64,000 nt of DNA from Spirochaeta lutea. GTDB lineage: Bacteria > Spirochaetota > Spirochaetia > DSM-27196 > Salinispiraceae. The position numbers and the translations under genes were made by a program. The DNA lies in contig NZ_JNUP01000066.1 in NCBI RefSeq assembly GCF_000758165.1, positions 81,235 to 145,234 of the forward strand. Reading direction: 5' to 3'. The notes under the pieces were generated by a model. That model was not told where the DNA came from, searched no databases, and was given only the letters and a program-made list of their open reading frames with translations. This document shows positions 18,488-27,963 of the stretch, one piece after another (the stretch's first letter is position 1; the number at the start of each line of letters is the position of its first letter).

Positions 18488-19282
18488 TCACCGTCGTTCA
18501 TACAGTATCCGCAGTCCGTCCAGGGTTAACCAGGGATCGGTTTCAGAAAAACACGTGACCATGGGGGCAATAATCCTGGAAAGCCCCCCCGTGGCTATCA
18601 CTGTGACTGATCCGGGATCCGGCAATTCACGGCACATCCGTTCCACCACTGCTTCTACCAGTCCCGCCCAACCGTACATAATCCCGGATTGGATCGACTG
18701 AACCGTATTTGTTCCAATAGCCTTGGGCGGAGTCCTAAGCTGCACATGGGGTAACTGGGCTGTACTGCTCCCCAGGGCTGCAACCCCTGAACGAAGACCC
18801 GGAGCTATACTCACCCCTCTGAGAACCGGCCGTAGAAATCCCCCTGTATCCCTGCGTGCCTCCACCGCTGTGAAGGTTAACGCAGTCCCGAAATCAACCA
18901 CCACGCAGGAATGGTTATACTTCTCCCATCCAGCGACGGCATTCGCAAATAAATCCGGTCCGATTTCCCGGGGATTATCAATGGCAATCTCCATGGCTTC
19001 GTTGGAAACAGGTTGTACCAGATAGGACTGGGTACCGGTAAGTTCCTCGATAGCAGCCCGGAAGGGTTCGGTCAGCTCAGGAACCACCGAACTTATCACC
19101 GACCCGGTAATACCCCGGGGATCAATACCCTGATGTTCCATTAGTACCCACAACATGGCCAGGTATTCATCTCCGGTCTTCGAGCTGTCCGAACTGAGCC
19201 GCCAATGGGCGTTCCAGGCATTGTTCCGGTACACCCCCAGGGCGATATTCGAGTTTCCGATGTCAATACAGAGAATATTCAT
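18488..19282 (-). CDS. coaX: Type III pantothenate kinase
   Basis: 264 residues from ATG 19282. CoaX carries out the first step of coenzyme A synthesis, pantothenate to 4'-phosphopantothenate, and is an acetate/sugar-kinase-fold enzyme unrelated to CoaA. Family motifs are the N-terminal CIDIGNSNIALG phosphate loop, DFGTALTFTAVE, GLRSGVAAL (usual SAxLP-type region) and VIATGGLSRII. It needs a monovalent cation in characterised members. The gene lies 19 bp after the metallophosphoesterase, with AAGGAA in the gap but at a long spacing. An upstream in-frame extension (to 19336) overlaps that gene and lacks conservation, so it is rejected. Confidence 0.95.
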   Translation of the reverse strand: MNILCIDIGNSNIALGVYRNNAWNAHWRLSSDSSKTGDEYLAMLWVLMEHQGIDPRGITGSVISSVVPELTEPFRAAIEELTGTQSYLVQPVSNEAMEIAIDNPREIGPDLFANAVAGWEKYNHSCVVVDFGTALTFTAVEARRDTGGFLRPVLRGVSIAPGLRSGVAALGSSTAQLPHVQLRTPPKAIGTNTVQSIQSGIMYGWAGLVEAVVERMCRELPDPGSVTVIATGGLSRIIAPMVTCFSETDPWLTLDGLRILYERR

Positions 19283-19301
19283 GGTAGATATGGTACTTCC
19301 T

Positions 19302-20420
19302 TTAGTCCCGGGAGAGCAAGTCTGAAAAATCCTCAAAGTTGCCGAGGTTTCCCGCCATCTCCGGTCCCCCGAGAAGTTGGATCCGGGAAAAGATATAGTC
19401 CAAGGAATCCCTCTTTATTTCGATATAGTAATAATTACTAGATCCCAGGGGGTGCGCCGGTATCGTTTCATAGGTCAGGTACCGTTTACTCCGTCCACGG
19501 TCGAACCAGTGCTTCAAGACTATCTCACCCGATTCAATTTCCAAGCAGGTAATGCCCCGCTTCCCGATGGTGGTACCCGAGTTAAACATGCATGGCACCA
19601 CGAGATTCGCATTGTAGAGGCTACGGCGGGTAGCAAGCTCATCCTCGCTTTCAATAATTTGAGTGAGATCCTTCTTCAAATCCTCTATCGCGCCCCGTAT
19701 ATTCTTTTTTTTGGATTCGGAAACGCTGGGGTACTTCCGGCACAATCGTTCTATTTCAAAACGGATGGTATCAACCTTAGACATGGATTCAAATAGGGGT
19801 CGGTGGGTGTGGCCGATAACGGACATTACCCGGCTGATAGAGGAAAACTGGTACACCCTCTTTTCCGTGGTAAACCGTTTACTGCTGGAATGACTCACCG
19901 AGTAATTCTTTATCCCCAGAGGGGTTGCCAGGTGCCGGAGAATAAAGGTAAGAATTTCGTTTTCTTTCTGGAACCGCCGGATGGTCTGGTGGCCGTGAAA
20001 GATAAAAATGGTATTCCCCTTCCAGGAAAAGCGCAATGCATCATATACGGGGAAGGGATAATCTCTGATTCCCGGAAGAATACTGTCATGATTTCCGATG
20101 AGTTTTAGTAATCTTCCCTCACCATGAAAACTCCGAAGAAGGTCGTAAAACTCCGGCCACGCCTGTTGGATATCCGTTAGTGAAAAGCGCTGAAGTTCTT
20201 CGATATCGCCGTTGAGGATGAGGGTGTAACCCTGTTCGAAGTAGTCCTCCAGGCTACGGATCACTAGGGCTGAGTTCGGCTTGAAATCATCAGACTTTCC
20301 GCCGTTCCCCAGGTGTAGATCCGAAAAGATAACGTACTTAGTCTTGGGGCTGAGAGCCTTCTCGGAAGTCTCATGATACAATCGCTGCAGGTTTAAGAAA
20401 CTTTCTTTGTGTACCTTCAT
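19302..20420 (-). CDS. Calcineurin-like metallophosphoesterase
   Basis: 372 residues. All five phosphoesterase blocks are present: FSDLHLGN, LNGDIEE, LIGNHD, FIFHGHQ and VIGHTHRP. These coordinate two metal ions. A helical insertion (about residues 215-270, rich in Lys and Glu) and the C-terminal strand region are not part of the core and I do not recognise them. Substrate unknown; UDP-diacylglucosamine pyrophosphatase LpxH-like and nucleotide-cleaving relatives share these blocks, but length and insertion argue against LpxH. Upstream, TATTAT at 20433-20438 would place the transcript start only a few bases before the ATG. Confidence 0.85.
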   Translation of the reverse strand: MKVHKESFLNLQRLYHETSEKALSPKTKYVIFSDLHLGNGGKSDDFKPNSALVIRSLEDYFEQGYTLILNGDIEELQRFSLTDIQQAWPEFYDLLRSFHGEGRLLKLIGNHDSILPGIRDYPFPVYDALRFSWKGNTIFIFHGHQTIRRFQKENEILTFILRHLATPLGIKNYSVSHSSSKRFTTEKRVYQFSSISRVMSVIGHTHRPLFESMSKVDTIRFEIERLCRKYPSVSESKKKNIRGAIEDLKKDLTQIIESEDELATRRSLYNANLVVPCMFNSGTTIGKRGITCLEIESGEIVLKHWFDRGRSKRYLTYETIPAHPLGSSNYYYIEIKRDSLDYIFSRIQLLGGPEMAGNLGNFEDFSDLLSRD

Positions 20421-20498
20421 ACTTACATTCTAATAATACAATGGTTAGAATTCAGTAAGGATACCGTAAGTTTCATCCCCCGGCCCCGATTACCGCCT

Positions 20499-20528
20499 TT
20501 GAAAGATGTATTAAGTGTATGATATAGT
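20499..20528 (+). promoter_or_regulatory. Sigma-70-type promoter of the 609-residue unknown gene
   Basis: TTGAAA (20499-20504), 18-base spacer, TATAGT (20523-20528). The start codon follows at 20554 with GGGAGG in between, a conventional leader, unlike many other promoters in this window. Confidence 0.6.
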
Positions 20529-20553
20529 AAGGTATACAAAAGGGAGGAACGGT

Positions 20554-22383
20554 ATGGCAGGCCAGCCTGCATTTATCCACTACGATTCCAAAGAACGAGA
20601 AATTTTCCTCTCCCAGGTGGGTAATTTTACCCCTGCCGAACGGGAGATTTTTCATAAACTATGCCGAATGTGGGAACCGGAAATAAGCTATAACCGGTTC
20701 TCTGCGGCAATTTTCAGTAATTCTGCCAATGCTAAATCCGATTTGGCCAAGCTTCTGGATAAACTGAAGGCCGAGCGTCATGGGCTTATTACCACAGTCA
20801 TGCAAAACGGAGAGCGGATACCTCAGGGTATCGTTGTCTGCGAACAGGGAGAGCTTATCTTCTACGTCAAGCTGGTAGAAGAGCTGATGACGGATGTCCA
20901 GGAAACCCCGACCTCGCCACTGCCCTCCCAGGAACGGTTGGCGGAGCTGGGATTTCCCCCCCCGGGAGAATACCTGGTGGATACGACCTTCGAGGAGCTG
21001 GCTCTGCGGTACAGCGCCAAGGCCGTACAAGGACCCGGCATACTCCGGATTACACTGCCCGGGGGCGGGGCCTACCTGGTGAGTGAGGGCCAGGTCAAAC
21101 GGTTTGTAACCCTCGCCATAGCCCAGGCACAGGGCTTTTTTCAGAGTCCAAGTCTACTAGCCGCCATGGCAGCCCTAAAAAACGCCAGCCTCATGGATAT
21201 GAAGCGCCAGTTAAACGGCAGGGTACCGGATTTCTGGCTGGATACAGCCGAGCGGATGTTGAAGCACCGGAAACAGCTCGAAACTCACCGCAAAGTCACC
21301 ATTCCCCAGGGATTCTTCTCCCTGATGGCCTTCATTGCCGGTTTTATTACCCAACAGGTTGAGCAGGCTAAAAATGCCAAGAAGGCAGATCAGGAACGGC
21401 GGACAGATCTTCGCACCCTGGCAGAGCACGTTAAGGAACATCCCGGCTTCGCCATGCCGGATAAGGATTTCGCGGAAAAGATTATGTCCTTTAAGGAAAA
21501 ATATGGGGACGATTACTCTGCCTTCCGGGATGAATTTGAGCAGACCTACGTAATTCCCGAATCCGGGAAAAACCTGCCGCCCGTTCTGCACGTAGAAGGG
21601 CACTACATCCACAGTGTCAACCTCCACACCTTCTTCCTGTCCCGGATAAACCGCCTGAGTCCCGAGCTCATGAAAATCTATATTTCCCTGATGACAGCAT
21701 ACATAAAACGAGGCGGTAAACTTGATGAGCCCCTGTTTACCAGTCCGGAATCCTTCGAGAACGATATCGCAGAGAAGGTGCGGATTGAGGACTCCCTACT
21801 CTACCAACTACTGCAAAAACCCCAAACCGTAGCAGAGGCAATCATCATCGCCTCAAAACAATCCTCCCGGGTTCGCTCTGTGGAGGATATGAAGCTCATC
21901 CTGGCAAGCTTCTTTTATCCCGACAAAATTAAGTTCAAGGAACTCGCCCTCATATTCGCTCTGGATGTCCGAGAAATCTATCAACACGCCTTTCTCCGTC
22001 TCTCCATCCTCAGGCAAATAGTCACCAGACTTACGGGAAAACACGAAAGCTTCCAACGCCAGTTCTCAGAACATGTCCAAAAGCTGTACGGCAATATCGC
22101 CCGCCAGGGTGGATCGGTGGAGTCGGCAGAGAAACGATTGGGAGATGCCGGCGGCGCTCCGGACGACCCGGAAATGATACCTTCTCGGCCGGAGCGTACA
22201 GCGGAATCCCAGGGTTCCTCAGGACGACACCAACGGACCTCTCGTGGTTCATCAAAACCCCAAAAAGCGGCAAGCAAATCAGCAACCGGAGCCAAGGCTG
22301 AAATAAAAAAGATACCGAAGCATTATTCACGAACCGAACAGGATTCAGCCTGGAAACAATTTTCTAAGGTGGTAAAAAAATAG
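20554..22383 (+). CDS. Large unknown protein with basic tail
   Basis: 609 residues from ATG 20554 (GGGAGG at a good distance; the ATG at 20515 lies inside the promoter). I do not recognise a family. The first 130 residues look like a winged-helix-like alpha/beta unit (FTPAEREIFHKLCRMW, SDLAKLLDKLKAERHGLI). A long helical middle and a second alpha-rich region (SVNLHTFFLSRINRLSPELMK) follow. The last 75 residues are Ser/Lys/Arg-rich and probably disordered, as in nucleic-acid-binding tails. No signal peptide or membrane helix is visible. The next gene starts one base after its stop, so it heads a three-gene operon with an FAD oxidoreductase and thpR. Confidence 0.8.
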   Translation: MAGQPAFIHYDSKEREIFLSQVGNFTPAEREIFHKLCRMWEPEISYNRFSAAIFSNSANAKSDLAKLLDKLKAERHGLITTVMQNGERIPQGIVVCEQGELIFYVKLVEELMTDVQETPTSPLPSQERLAELGFPPPGEYLVDTTFEELALRYSAKAVQGPGILRITLPGGGAYLVSEGQVKRFVTLAIAQAQGFFQSPSLLAAMAALKNASLMDMKRQLNGRVPDFWLDTAERMLKHRKQLETHRKVTIPQGFFSLMAFIAGFITQQVEQAKNAKKADQERRTDLRTLAEHVKEHPGFAMPDKDFAEKIMSFKEKYGDDYSAFRDEFEQTYVIPESGKNLPPVLHVEGHYIHSVNLHTFFLSRINRLSPELMKIYISLMTAYIKRGGKLDEPLFTSPESFENDIAEKVRIEDSLLYQLLQKPQTVAEAIIIASKQSSRVRSVEDMKLILASFFYPDKIKFKELALIFALDVREIYQHAFLRLSILRQIVTRLTGKHESFQRQFSEHVQKLYGNIARQGGSVESAEKRLGDAGGAPDDPEMIPSRPERTAESQGSSGRHQRTSRGSSKPQKAASKSATGAKAEIKKIPKHYSRTEQDSAWKQFSKVVKK

Positions 22384-22384
22384 T

Positions 22385-23665
22385 ATGGCCGATGTATCCT
22401 TTGCCATTGTTGGGAGTGGTATCCACGGGGTGTTCTCGGCTCTCTCCCTCATTGCTTCCGGGGAGTATGTTCGGGAAGACTTGGCCATCATTGATCCACA
22501 CCCGAACCTGCTTCACCAATGGACCCAGGCGGCAGCCGCTACAGGAATGCACTTTCTCCGTTCCAGCAGCTCCCATTCCATCGCCCCTAATTTTCACAGC
22601 CTCAGATCCTTTGCCCGGGACTACTGGCATACCCAGATATGCATCACCGAGGACGAATACGCCCACATTCCGGGAGCCGAGGCAGAAGCCCGCGCCGCCT
22701 TCCTGATGCCATACAACAGGCCCTCGGTATCCTTATTCAATGCACACGCGAAGGCGCTCATAGACCGTCACAGCCTTGAACGAAGCCATATCCGAGGTAC
22801 CCTCGTCCGCCTTCATCCGGCCTCCCCTGCCTCTCCCCCTCCCTGGACCCTTTTGGTCCATGATGCACAGGGGCAACCCAGGCACATCACCGCCGACCAG
22901 GTTATTCTGGCCACGGGTATCAGCAGCCATCCAGTCCTTCCTCCCTGGCATGACCGCCTCACGGCGCAATCCTTCCACGTGTTAGCACCTCCGCGCCAGG
23001 GGATCCCTTCCCGTAAAAACCGCCATGTCACTGTTTTGGGTGGCGGGCTCAGCGCCGGCCAAGCCGCCATTGATGCCCTTGAGGAAGGCGCCTCCTCGGT
23101 TTGCCTCATGAGTCCCCATCCCCTGGAGGTACAGCGCTTCGACTTTAACCCCTGCTATGTGGGTCCCAAATGCGCCGACAGCTTTTCCCAAGCCACGGAA
23201 AATAGCACCCGGGTAACAGAGGCCCGGCGCAGCCGCTACCCCGGTACCATGACCAGGGAAATAGCCAAGCGTCTTGAGGTTTTAGCTGAAGAAAAGGGCA
23301 TAACCCTAGAAACCGAGTCCATTCATAACGCCGAAGGATCAACCCTGTATGGAGCACGTAAAAACTACCCGGTGGATCTGCTGCTTTACGCCACAGGATA
23401 CCAAAGCGGCAGCGGAGGCGACATTATTAACACCCTCGCCGTGGACTTACAGGCTCCGATATCTCCCGGCGGGTACCCCCAGCTCAGCCCGAACCTTGAA
23501 TGGCAACCACGGCTCTTTGTTATCGGGGCTGCCGCGTTAGGCCGTGTAGGACCCGGTGCGCCGAATCTCATCGGTGCCCACCTTGCAGCCCGGCGGATCT
23601 TACCAGCCCTGGGAATTCCCTTCGCCTGGAGAACAGGGGGAAGGAGAGCTTTTGATGAAAACTAG
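22385..23665 (+). CDS. FAD/NAD(P)-dependent oxidoreductase (monooxygenase-like)
   Basis: 426 residues with two Rossmann folds: FAD-binding FAIVGSGIHGVFSAL at the N-terminus and NAD(P)-binding VTVLGGGLSAGQAAI at about residues 215-230, plus the LILATGI-like and LLYATGYQS motifs. The layout resembles the N-hydroxylating lysine/ornithine monooxygenase and flavin monooxygenase-like group, but no siderophore genes are nearby, so the substrate is unknown. Translation probably reinitiates: the start codon is one base after the upstream TAG and there is no ribosome binding site. The 3' end overlaps thpR by 11 bp. Confidence 0.82.
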   Translation: MADVSFAIVGSGIHGVFSALSLIASGEYVREDLAIIDPHPNLLHQWTQAAAATGMHFLRSSSSHSIAPNFHSLRSFARDYWHTQICITEDEYAHIPGAEAEARAAFLMPYNRPSVSLFNAHAKALIDRHSLERSHIRGTLVRLHPASPASPPPWTLLVHDAQGQPRHITADQVILATGISSHPVLPPWHDRLTAQSFHVLAPPRQGIPSRKNRHVTVLGGGLSAGQAAIDALEEGASSVCLMSPHPLEVQRFDFNPCYVGPKCADSFSQATENSTRVTEARRSRYPGTMTREIAKRLEVLAEEKGITLETESIHNAEGSTLYGARKNYPVDLLLYATGYQSGSGGDIINTLAVDLQAPISPGGYPQLSPNLEWQPRLFVIGAAALGRVGPGAPNLIGAHLAARRILPALGIPFAWRTGGRRAFDEN

Positions 23666-24263
23666 CCGCCTATTTTTTGCCTGGGAGATTCAAATGCCAC
23701 CGGGTAGGAACATACACCTGATTTCCAGCGCCCTCTCGGACCTCACGGAAGGGCAAGACCCGCTATTTCGCCCCGTAATGCCCCGAAACTACCATGTCAC
23801 CGCTATTTTTCTGGGGAATCAACCCGATGAACTCATCCCCTACCTGAGCAAATGCCTTATGGAGTTCAAACCCCAATATACCGAACCGCTCCTTGTCCCG
23901 GTACGCGGCATCGGCGGTATGCCCAGCCTCCAAAAGCCGAACAGCTTTCACATCAGTCTAGAGGACCCGGGCAAGCGCCTCGAATCCCAGAAGGCAGCCT
24001 TGGAACACCGTCTGTTAACCATGAAACCCGACCCGGCACTTCAGTGGTCCCCGGAAAACCGGCCATTCCGTCCCCACCTCACCCTGGGGTATAAACGGAA
24101 GCACACCGATTACGCCGAGCTCGCTGAGGTTCTCACCCTTTTCGGAGTGTCCTGGCAGGCTCTGGTGCCTGAACTCCGGAAGGGTCTGAGCCTAGCCCCG
24201 GTCCCCCGTCTTTTTAAGAGCACTCTCCTGCCCGAGGGGCCCCGATACCAAACCCTTGCATAA
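23655..24263 (+). CDS. thpR: RNA 2',3'-cyclic phosphodiesterase (2'-5' RNA ligase family)
   Basis: 202 residues from ATG 23655, with AAGGAGAG upstream. The two HxTx motifs of the 2H phosphoesterase superfamily are visible: HVTA in NYHVTAIFLG and HLTL in RPHLTLGYKR. Enzymes of this group open 2',3'-cyclic phosphates on RNA ends. Other family stretches are LFFAWEIQ at the start and the GGMPSLQKPNSFHIS region. It is the last gene of the operon; the region behind it is convergent with the MinD-like gene. Confidence 0.92.
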   Translation: MKTSRLFFAWEIQMPPGRNIHLISSALSDLTEGQDPLFRPVMPRNYHVTAIFLGNQPDELIPYLSKCLMEFKPQYTEPLLVPVRGIGGMPSLQKPNSFHISLEDPGKRLESQKAALEHRLLTMKPDPALQWSPENRPFRPHLTLGYKRKHTDYAELAEVLTLFGVSWQALVPELRKGLSLAPVPRLFKSTLLPEGPRYQTLA

Positions 24264-24452
24264 TCCCGGATTGGGCACCCCCTGTTCCGAGCCGAATTTC
24301 GGTGGAACATGCTGCAAAGGACACCAGATATAGGGGAGCAACCTATAAGCCCACCCATGGGTGGTGTCGCCGGGGTGCAATGGTACAAGCTTTGCGCACT
24401 AAATAGTACTTACGCACCACCAAAAACCGGCTTAGCCTGCAACCAGTTAGGC
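24264..24452. other. Convergent intergenic region with palindromes
   Basis: Contains the perfect palindrome CCACCCATGGGTGG (24351-24364), a GGTGGTG/CACCACC pair (24360-24366 and 24415-24421) enclosing about 48 bases, and the MinD-side terminator. No gene seen. Confidence 0.5.
24422..24448 (-). terminator. Terminator of the MinD-like gene
   Basis: Minus strand AACTGG (24443-24448) pairs with CCGGTT (24425-24430, one G-T pair) and runs into T residues (24426-24422), just after the stop codon. Confidence 0.5.
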
Positions 24453-26141
24453 CTATGGCCGTCCGGCCGAGCCTATTTCCTCCAGCAGCAGCTTGGTCGC
24501 CCGGGTAATCTCTCTGGCAGCCGGACTATCCTGGAGCCCCACGACCACTCCCAATCCGCTGTGAAAGAGATCAGTCACAACACGGTGCACCAGTTTTGCG
24601 TAGGCCTGGCGGTTATATCCCCCGCCATCAGATGCCCGGTCATCCGTTGGGTAGGTAAAGAGGAACTGCTCCAACCCCTGACTCTCGGCAATTCGCACAA
24701 GCTGTTTTTCTGCTATAGGAAAAAGCTGTTTAACCACTTCCACAATTCTGGACCGGAATGAGGTATTCCCATCCAGGACTCCTCTGATTTGGGAATACCT
24801 GTCCCGTACTGCGCCCTCAGGTCCGGGTCGCCGGGGGACTGCCCCGCGGACGATCCTGAGCAATGCGGGATGATCCAGTAGTTTCAGGAGGCTATAATAA
24901 AAGAGCAAAAGCCCTCCGGTGTTGCGTACCAGGGGATTCTCCCCGAGGATGGAGGACTGCTTTAGCTCCTTTAACAGGACTATCAGCCGGTACTCGAAGG
25001 ACTGGCGGATTCCCCGGAGCTGGGTGGGCGCCGAACAATCGTAGTACCGATACAACACCTCCCGTGCCTGATATGCCCCGGTTCTGCCAGGCTGGGAACC
25101 AACCAGATTCAGATATTCGGTCAGAGCATCAGCGACCCGGGGCTCTTCCCAGATGCTGCTGTAGCCAAGGACATCTTCCAGATAGGATCGAAGTTCCTCC
25201 TTACCCGGTCGAGAACCCAGGGCAATGAGTCCGTACCGTAAAAGCCTTCTAAAGGCAAGGGGCAGGGCATCCAAGGCATTAATGGAACAATCCTTGCCGG
25301 CCTCGGGGGTTAGCTGTTCAGTCAACAGGGTGAGAGCACCCTCACATCGGTAGAGTAATTGCAGGGTAAAATCAGGTTCGGTGAGCAAGAGGTTAAGAGC
25401 CTGATCCGGAGGGATCCATGCATCCTGGGTTATGCCACCGGGTATTTCTGCGGGGAGCTGAAGCTCCGGCGGAACGAACCTATTGTAGTTTCCAACAACG
25501 TCCCGGGCATTAAACGCTGGATCCCCATGAGGCTCGAAGCGGTTATGCCAGAACCGGAAACGGACATGAGGATTCACCTCCAATGCAGCCTTCATATATC
25601 CACCGGCGCTCACATGACTGGTGGGTTCCGGGTTCAGAACGATAATCAGCTCCTGGATGTAGGGCAACAGGTACAGGTTTTCCTGATTATGAATTCCCGC
25701 AGGAAGGTCAAGAATCAACACATCATAGTCATCAAGCAACCGGGGCCACAGCACCTGGAAAACCAAATTTCTCAGCTGCTTCACCTCCATCTCTTTCAAC
25801 TTGGCCCGGGGAAAGAGGATATGAAGATTCCGGGAAAATACCACCCGGTAATCCTCCAGATTATTGGAAGAATACCCCTGAGGAAGGGCGTCAATCCTGC
25901 TCTTCGGGATATCCAGAACAATACCAGTATTCGAAAGGGGGTCCATATCTAAAAGCCCTACCCGCAGTCCGGATGAGGCTGCAGATAGGGCAATATTTAC
26001 ACTGACGGTGGACTTACCGACCCCACCCTTCCCGGATCCGACAGCCACCAGAGATCCTGGTGATTTTGACGTTCCGCCGGATGGGGAGGGTGTTTTACGC
26101 TGGAGCACTTTCATGGTGCCACCATAGCCTTTTTCGCCCAT
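24453..26141 (-). CDS. MinD/ParA-type ATPase with large unknown C-terminal domain
   Basis: 562 residues if started at ATG 26141, one base after the upstream ABC gene stop; ATG 26114 is an alternative and neither has a clear ribosome binding site. The N-terminal 260 residues are a deviant-Walker-A ATPase: GSGKGGVGKST (signature lysines K38 and K43), LLDMDPLSNTG and Walker B VLILDLPAG. Proteins of this fold position membrane-linked or polar complexes (MinD, FlhG, ParA). The remaining 300 residues are helical and not recognised (YRLIVLLKELKQSS, LLLFYYSLLKLLDHPALLRIV). Placement directly behind two ABC exporter genes suggests a shared transcript. MinD-like membrane targeting helix not evident. 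Confidence 0.85.
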   Translation of the reverse strand: MGEKGYGGTMKVLQRKTPSPSGGTSKSPGSLVAVGSGKGGVGKSTVSVNIALSAASSGLRVGLLDMDPLSNTGIVLDIPKSRIDALPQGYSSNNLEDYRVVFSRNLHILFPRAKLKEMEVKQLRNLVFQVLWPRLLDDYDVLILDLPAGIHNQENLYLLPYIQELIIVLNPEPTSHVSAGGYMKAALEVNPHVRFRFWHNRFEPHGDPAFNARDVVGNYNRFVPPELQLPAEIPGGITQDAWIPPDQALNLLLTEPDFTLQLLYRCEGALTLLTEQLTPEAGKDCSINALDALPLAFRRLLRYGLIALGSRPGKEELRSYLEDVLGYSSIWEEPRVADALTEYLNLVGSQPGRTGAYQAREVLYRYYDCSAPTQLRGIRQSFEYRLIVLLKELKQSSILGENPLVRNTGGLLLFYYSLLKLLDHPALLRIVRGAVPRRPGPEGAVRDRYSQIRGVLDGNTSFRSRIVEVVKQLFPIAEKQLVRIAESQGLEQFLFTYPTDDRASDGGGYNRQAYAKLVHRVVTDLFHSGLGVVVGLQDSPAAREITRATKLLLEEIGSAGRP

Positions 26142-26142
26142 T

Positions 26143-27960
26143 TTAGGAAAGAAGAACCCGCTCTTTCTCTTCAATAAATTGATTGCGGTACAACCGGTGG
26201 TATATACCCTCGGCGGCCATCAGCTCCCGGTGGGTTCCGTCCTCCATAATCCGCCCCTTGTCGATCACAAGAATTCTGTCAGCATCCACAATGGTTGAAA
26301 GCCGGTGGGCAATAACAAAACTCGTCCTATGACTGAGAACCTTCTGAATAGCCTGCTGAATCAGCAGTTCGGTCTCAGTATCGATGGAGCTGGTAGCTTC
26401 ATCGAGAATAAGCAATGCAGGATCAGCCAGGACCGCTCGGGCGAAGCTGATGAGCTGTTTCTGTCCCGTGGACAATAAACCGCCTTCCTCGCCGACCGGA
26501 GTATCATACCCCTTGGGAAGCTGGACAATAAACTCATGAGCCATGGCGGTTTTAGCCGCTTCTTCAATCTCCTGGTCCGTCGCATCCAGCCGCCCGTACC
26601 GTATGTTATCCCGAATACTCCCGCTAAAAAGCTGGGGACTCTGCAGTACATAACCCAGGTTCCCGTGAAGGCAGGCCTGTCCATATTCATGGTAGTCCCG
26701 GCCGTCGATCAGAATCCGACCGGAGCTGGGTTCAAAGAACCGGCATACAAGATTCACTATGGTGCTTTTCCCCGAACCGGTTGCCCCGACGAGGGCGATG
26801 GTCTGTCCGGACTCAACCCGAAGATTGAAGTGTTCTAACACCTGTTCGCCCTTCTCATAGGTAAAACTGACATCCTTGAACTCGATCTCTCCCCGAAGCT
26901 TGGGCCAGGCCTGGTATTTTGGGGTGATTGTATCGCCGTAGCGCTGGATGATTTCCTGGCTGTCGGTTATCTTCGCCTCGGTCTCCAGCAGGTTAAATAC
27001 CCGCTCTCCTGCAGCCCGGGCGGACTGCAGCTCGCTGAACACCCTCGCCAACTCCCGTAAGGGATCGAAAAACTGGGCTGTGTAGGAGAGAAAGGCCGCC
27101 AATGTCCCGAAGGTGATTATCTCCATATTCACCCGGATACCACCGTTCCACAGGGCTAAGGCGGTACCGATAGCCCCGAACACCACCACCACCGGCTGAT
27201 ACAGGCTTGAAAACAGAGCGCTTTTTACACTCATGAAGTCCATACGCCGGGTATAGTGGGCAAATTCATCACAGGCATCCTGCTCGCGGCTCAGACTCTT
27301 TGTGGTTGCCGCCCCCATGAGTCCCTCGTTATAGCTGGCGGTGAGCCTGCTGTTGGTACGCCGGACCAGACGCTGGGAGCGTAGGATTTTTGTCTGAAAA
27401 AACCGGCTGATCCATACCAAGAGGGGAACAACCGACAGGGTCACCAGGGCAAGCTGCCAGTTCAGAACCAGCATAATCACCACAATCCCGGTGATGGTAG
27501 TGAAACCCCAAACAATATCTACGAAGCCCCAGCTAATGGTCTGACCGATCTTCTGGATATCACTGGTTAGCCGGCTCATGAGCCAGCCGCCAGGGGTCTT
27601 ATTAAAGTAATTCAGTTCCAGATCCTGGAGATGCCGGAAACTCCGGTTTCGAAGATCGTGCATAATTGCCATCTCCAAGTATCCAGCGAGCATGATCAGC
27701 GCCAGGACGTTTATTCCCTGCCACAATACCACAGCCAAAAAGCCGATAATAAATCCTTCTAGGCCTTGGATGGTTCCCGGTACGATAAACCGGTCCACCG
27801 CTTGTTGTGTCCAGAGGGCGAAGGTAGCATCGATACCTCCGACCATGATCATCACCAACCCCAGGGCCGCCGTTTGCAGGCGGTATGGCCTGAGGAAGGG
27901 AAGCAGCCTTCGAACGAAGGGCTGCTTGGTTTGTTTTCTCTTTTTTCGTCTGCCTTCCAT
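26143..27960 (-). CDS. ABC exporter subunit with intact catalytic glutamate
   Basis: 605 residues: a basic N-terminus, six predicted membrane helices (about residues 20-330) and a C-terminal ATPase with Walker A GATGSGKST, Walker B LLILDEATSSID (catalytic Glu present) and the variant signature LSTGQKQL in place of LSGGQ. Together with the partner three bases upstream this makes an asymmetric heterodimeric exporter of the TM287/288, LmrCD or YheHI kind: its Walker motifs pair with the partner's normal LSGGQ to form the active site. Substrates in this group are mostly drugs, lipids or peptides and cannot be predicted here. Confidence 0.93.
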   Translation of the reverse strand: MEGRRKKRKQTKQPFVRRLLPFLRPYRLQTAALGLVMIMVGGIDATFALWTQQAVDRFIVPGTIQGLEGFIIGFLAVVLWQGINVLALIMLAGYLEMAIMHDLRNRSFRHLQDLELNYFNKTPGGWLMSRLTSDIQKIGQTISWGFVDIVWGFTTITGIVVIMLVLNWQLALVTLSVVPLLVWISRFFQTKILRSQRLVRRTNSRLTASYNEGLMGAATTKSLSREQDACDEFAHYTRRMDFMSVKSALFSSLYQPVVVVFGAIGTALALWNGGIRVNMEIITFGTLAAFLSYTAQFFDPLRELARVFSELQSARAAGERVFNLLETEAKITDSQEIIQRYGDTITPKYQAWPKLRGEIEFKDVSFTYEKGEQVLEHFNLRVESGQTIALVGATGSGKSTIVNLVCRFFEPSSGRILIDGRDYHEYGQACLHGNLGYVLQSPQLFSGSIRDNIRYGRLDATDQEIEEAAKTAMAHEFIVQLPKGYDTPVGEEGGLLSTGQKQLISFARAVLADPALLILDEATSSIDTETELLIQQAIQKVLSHRTSFVIAHRLSTIVDADRILVIDKGRIMEDGTHRELMAAEGIYHRLYRNQFIEEKERVLLS

Positions 27961-27963
27961 AGT

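Noticed and set aside
24353-24452. Integron attC-like GTTAGGC near the end of the MinD-like gene
   Set aside because: No matching RYYYAAC partner or second cassette; the nearby stems are better explained as a terminator and palindrome.
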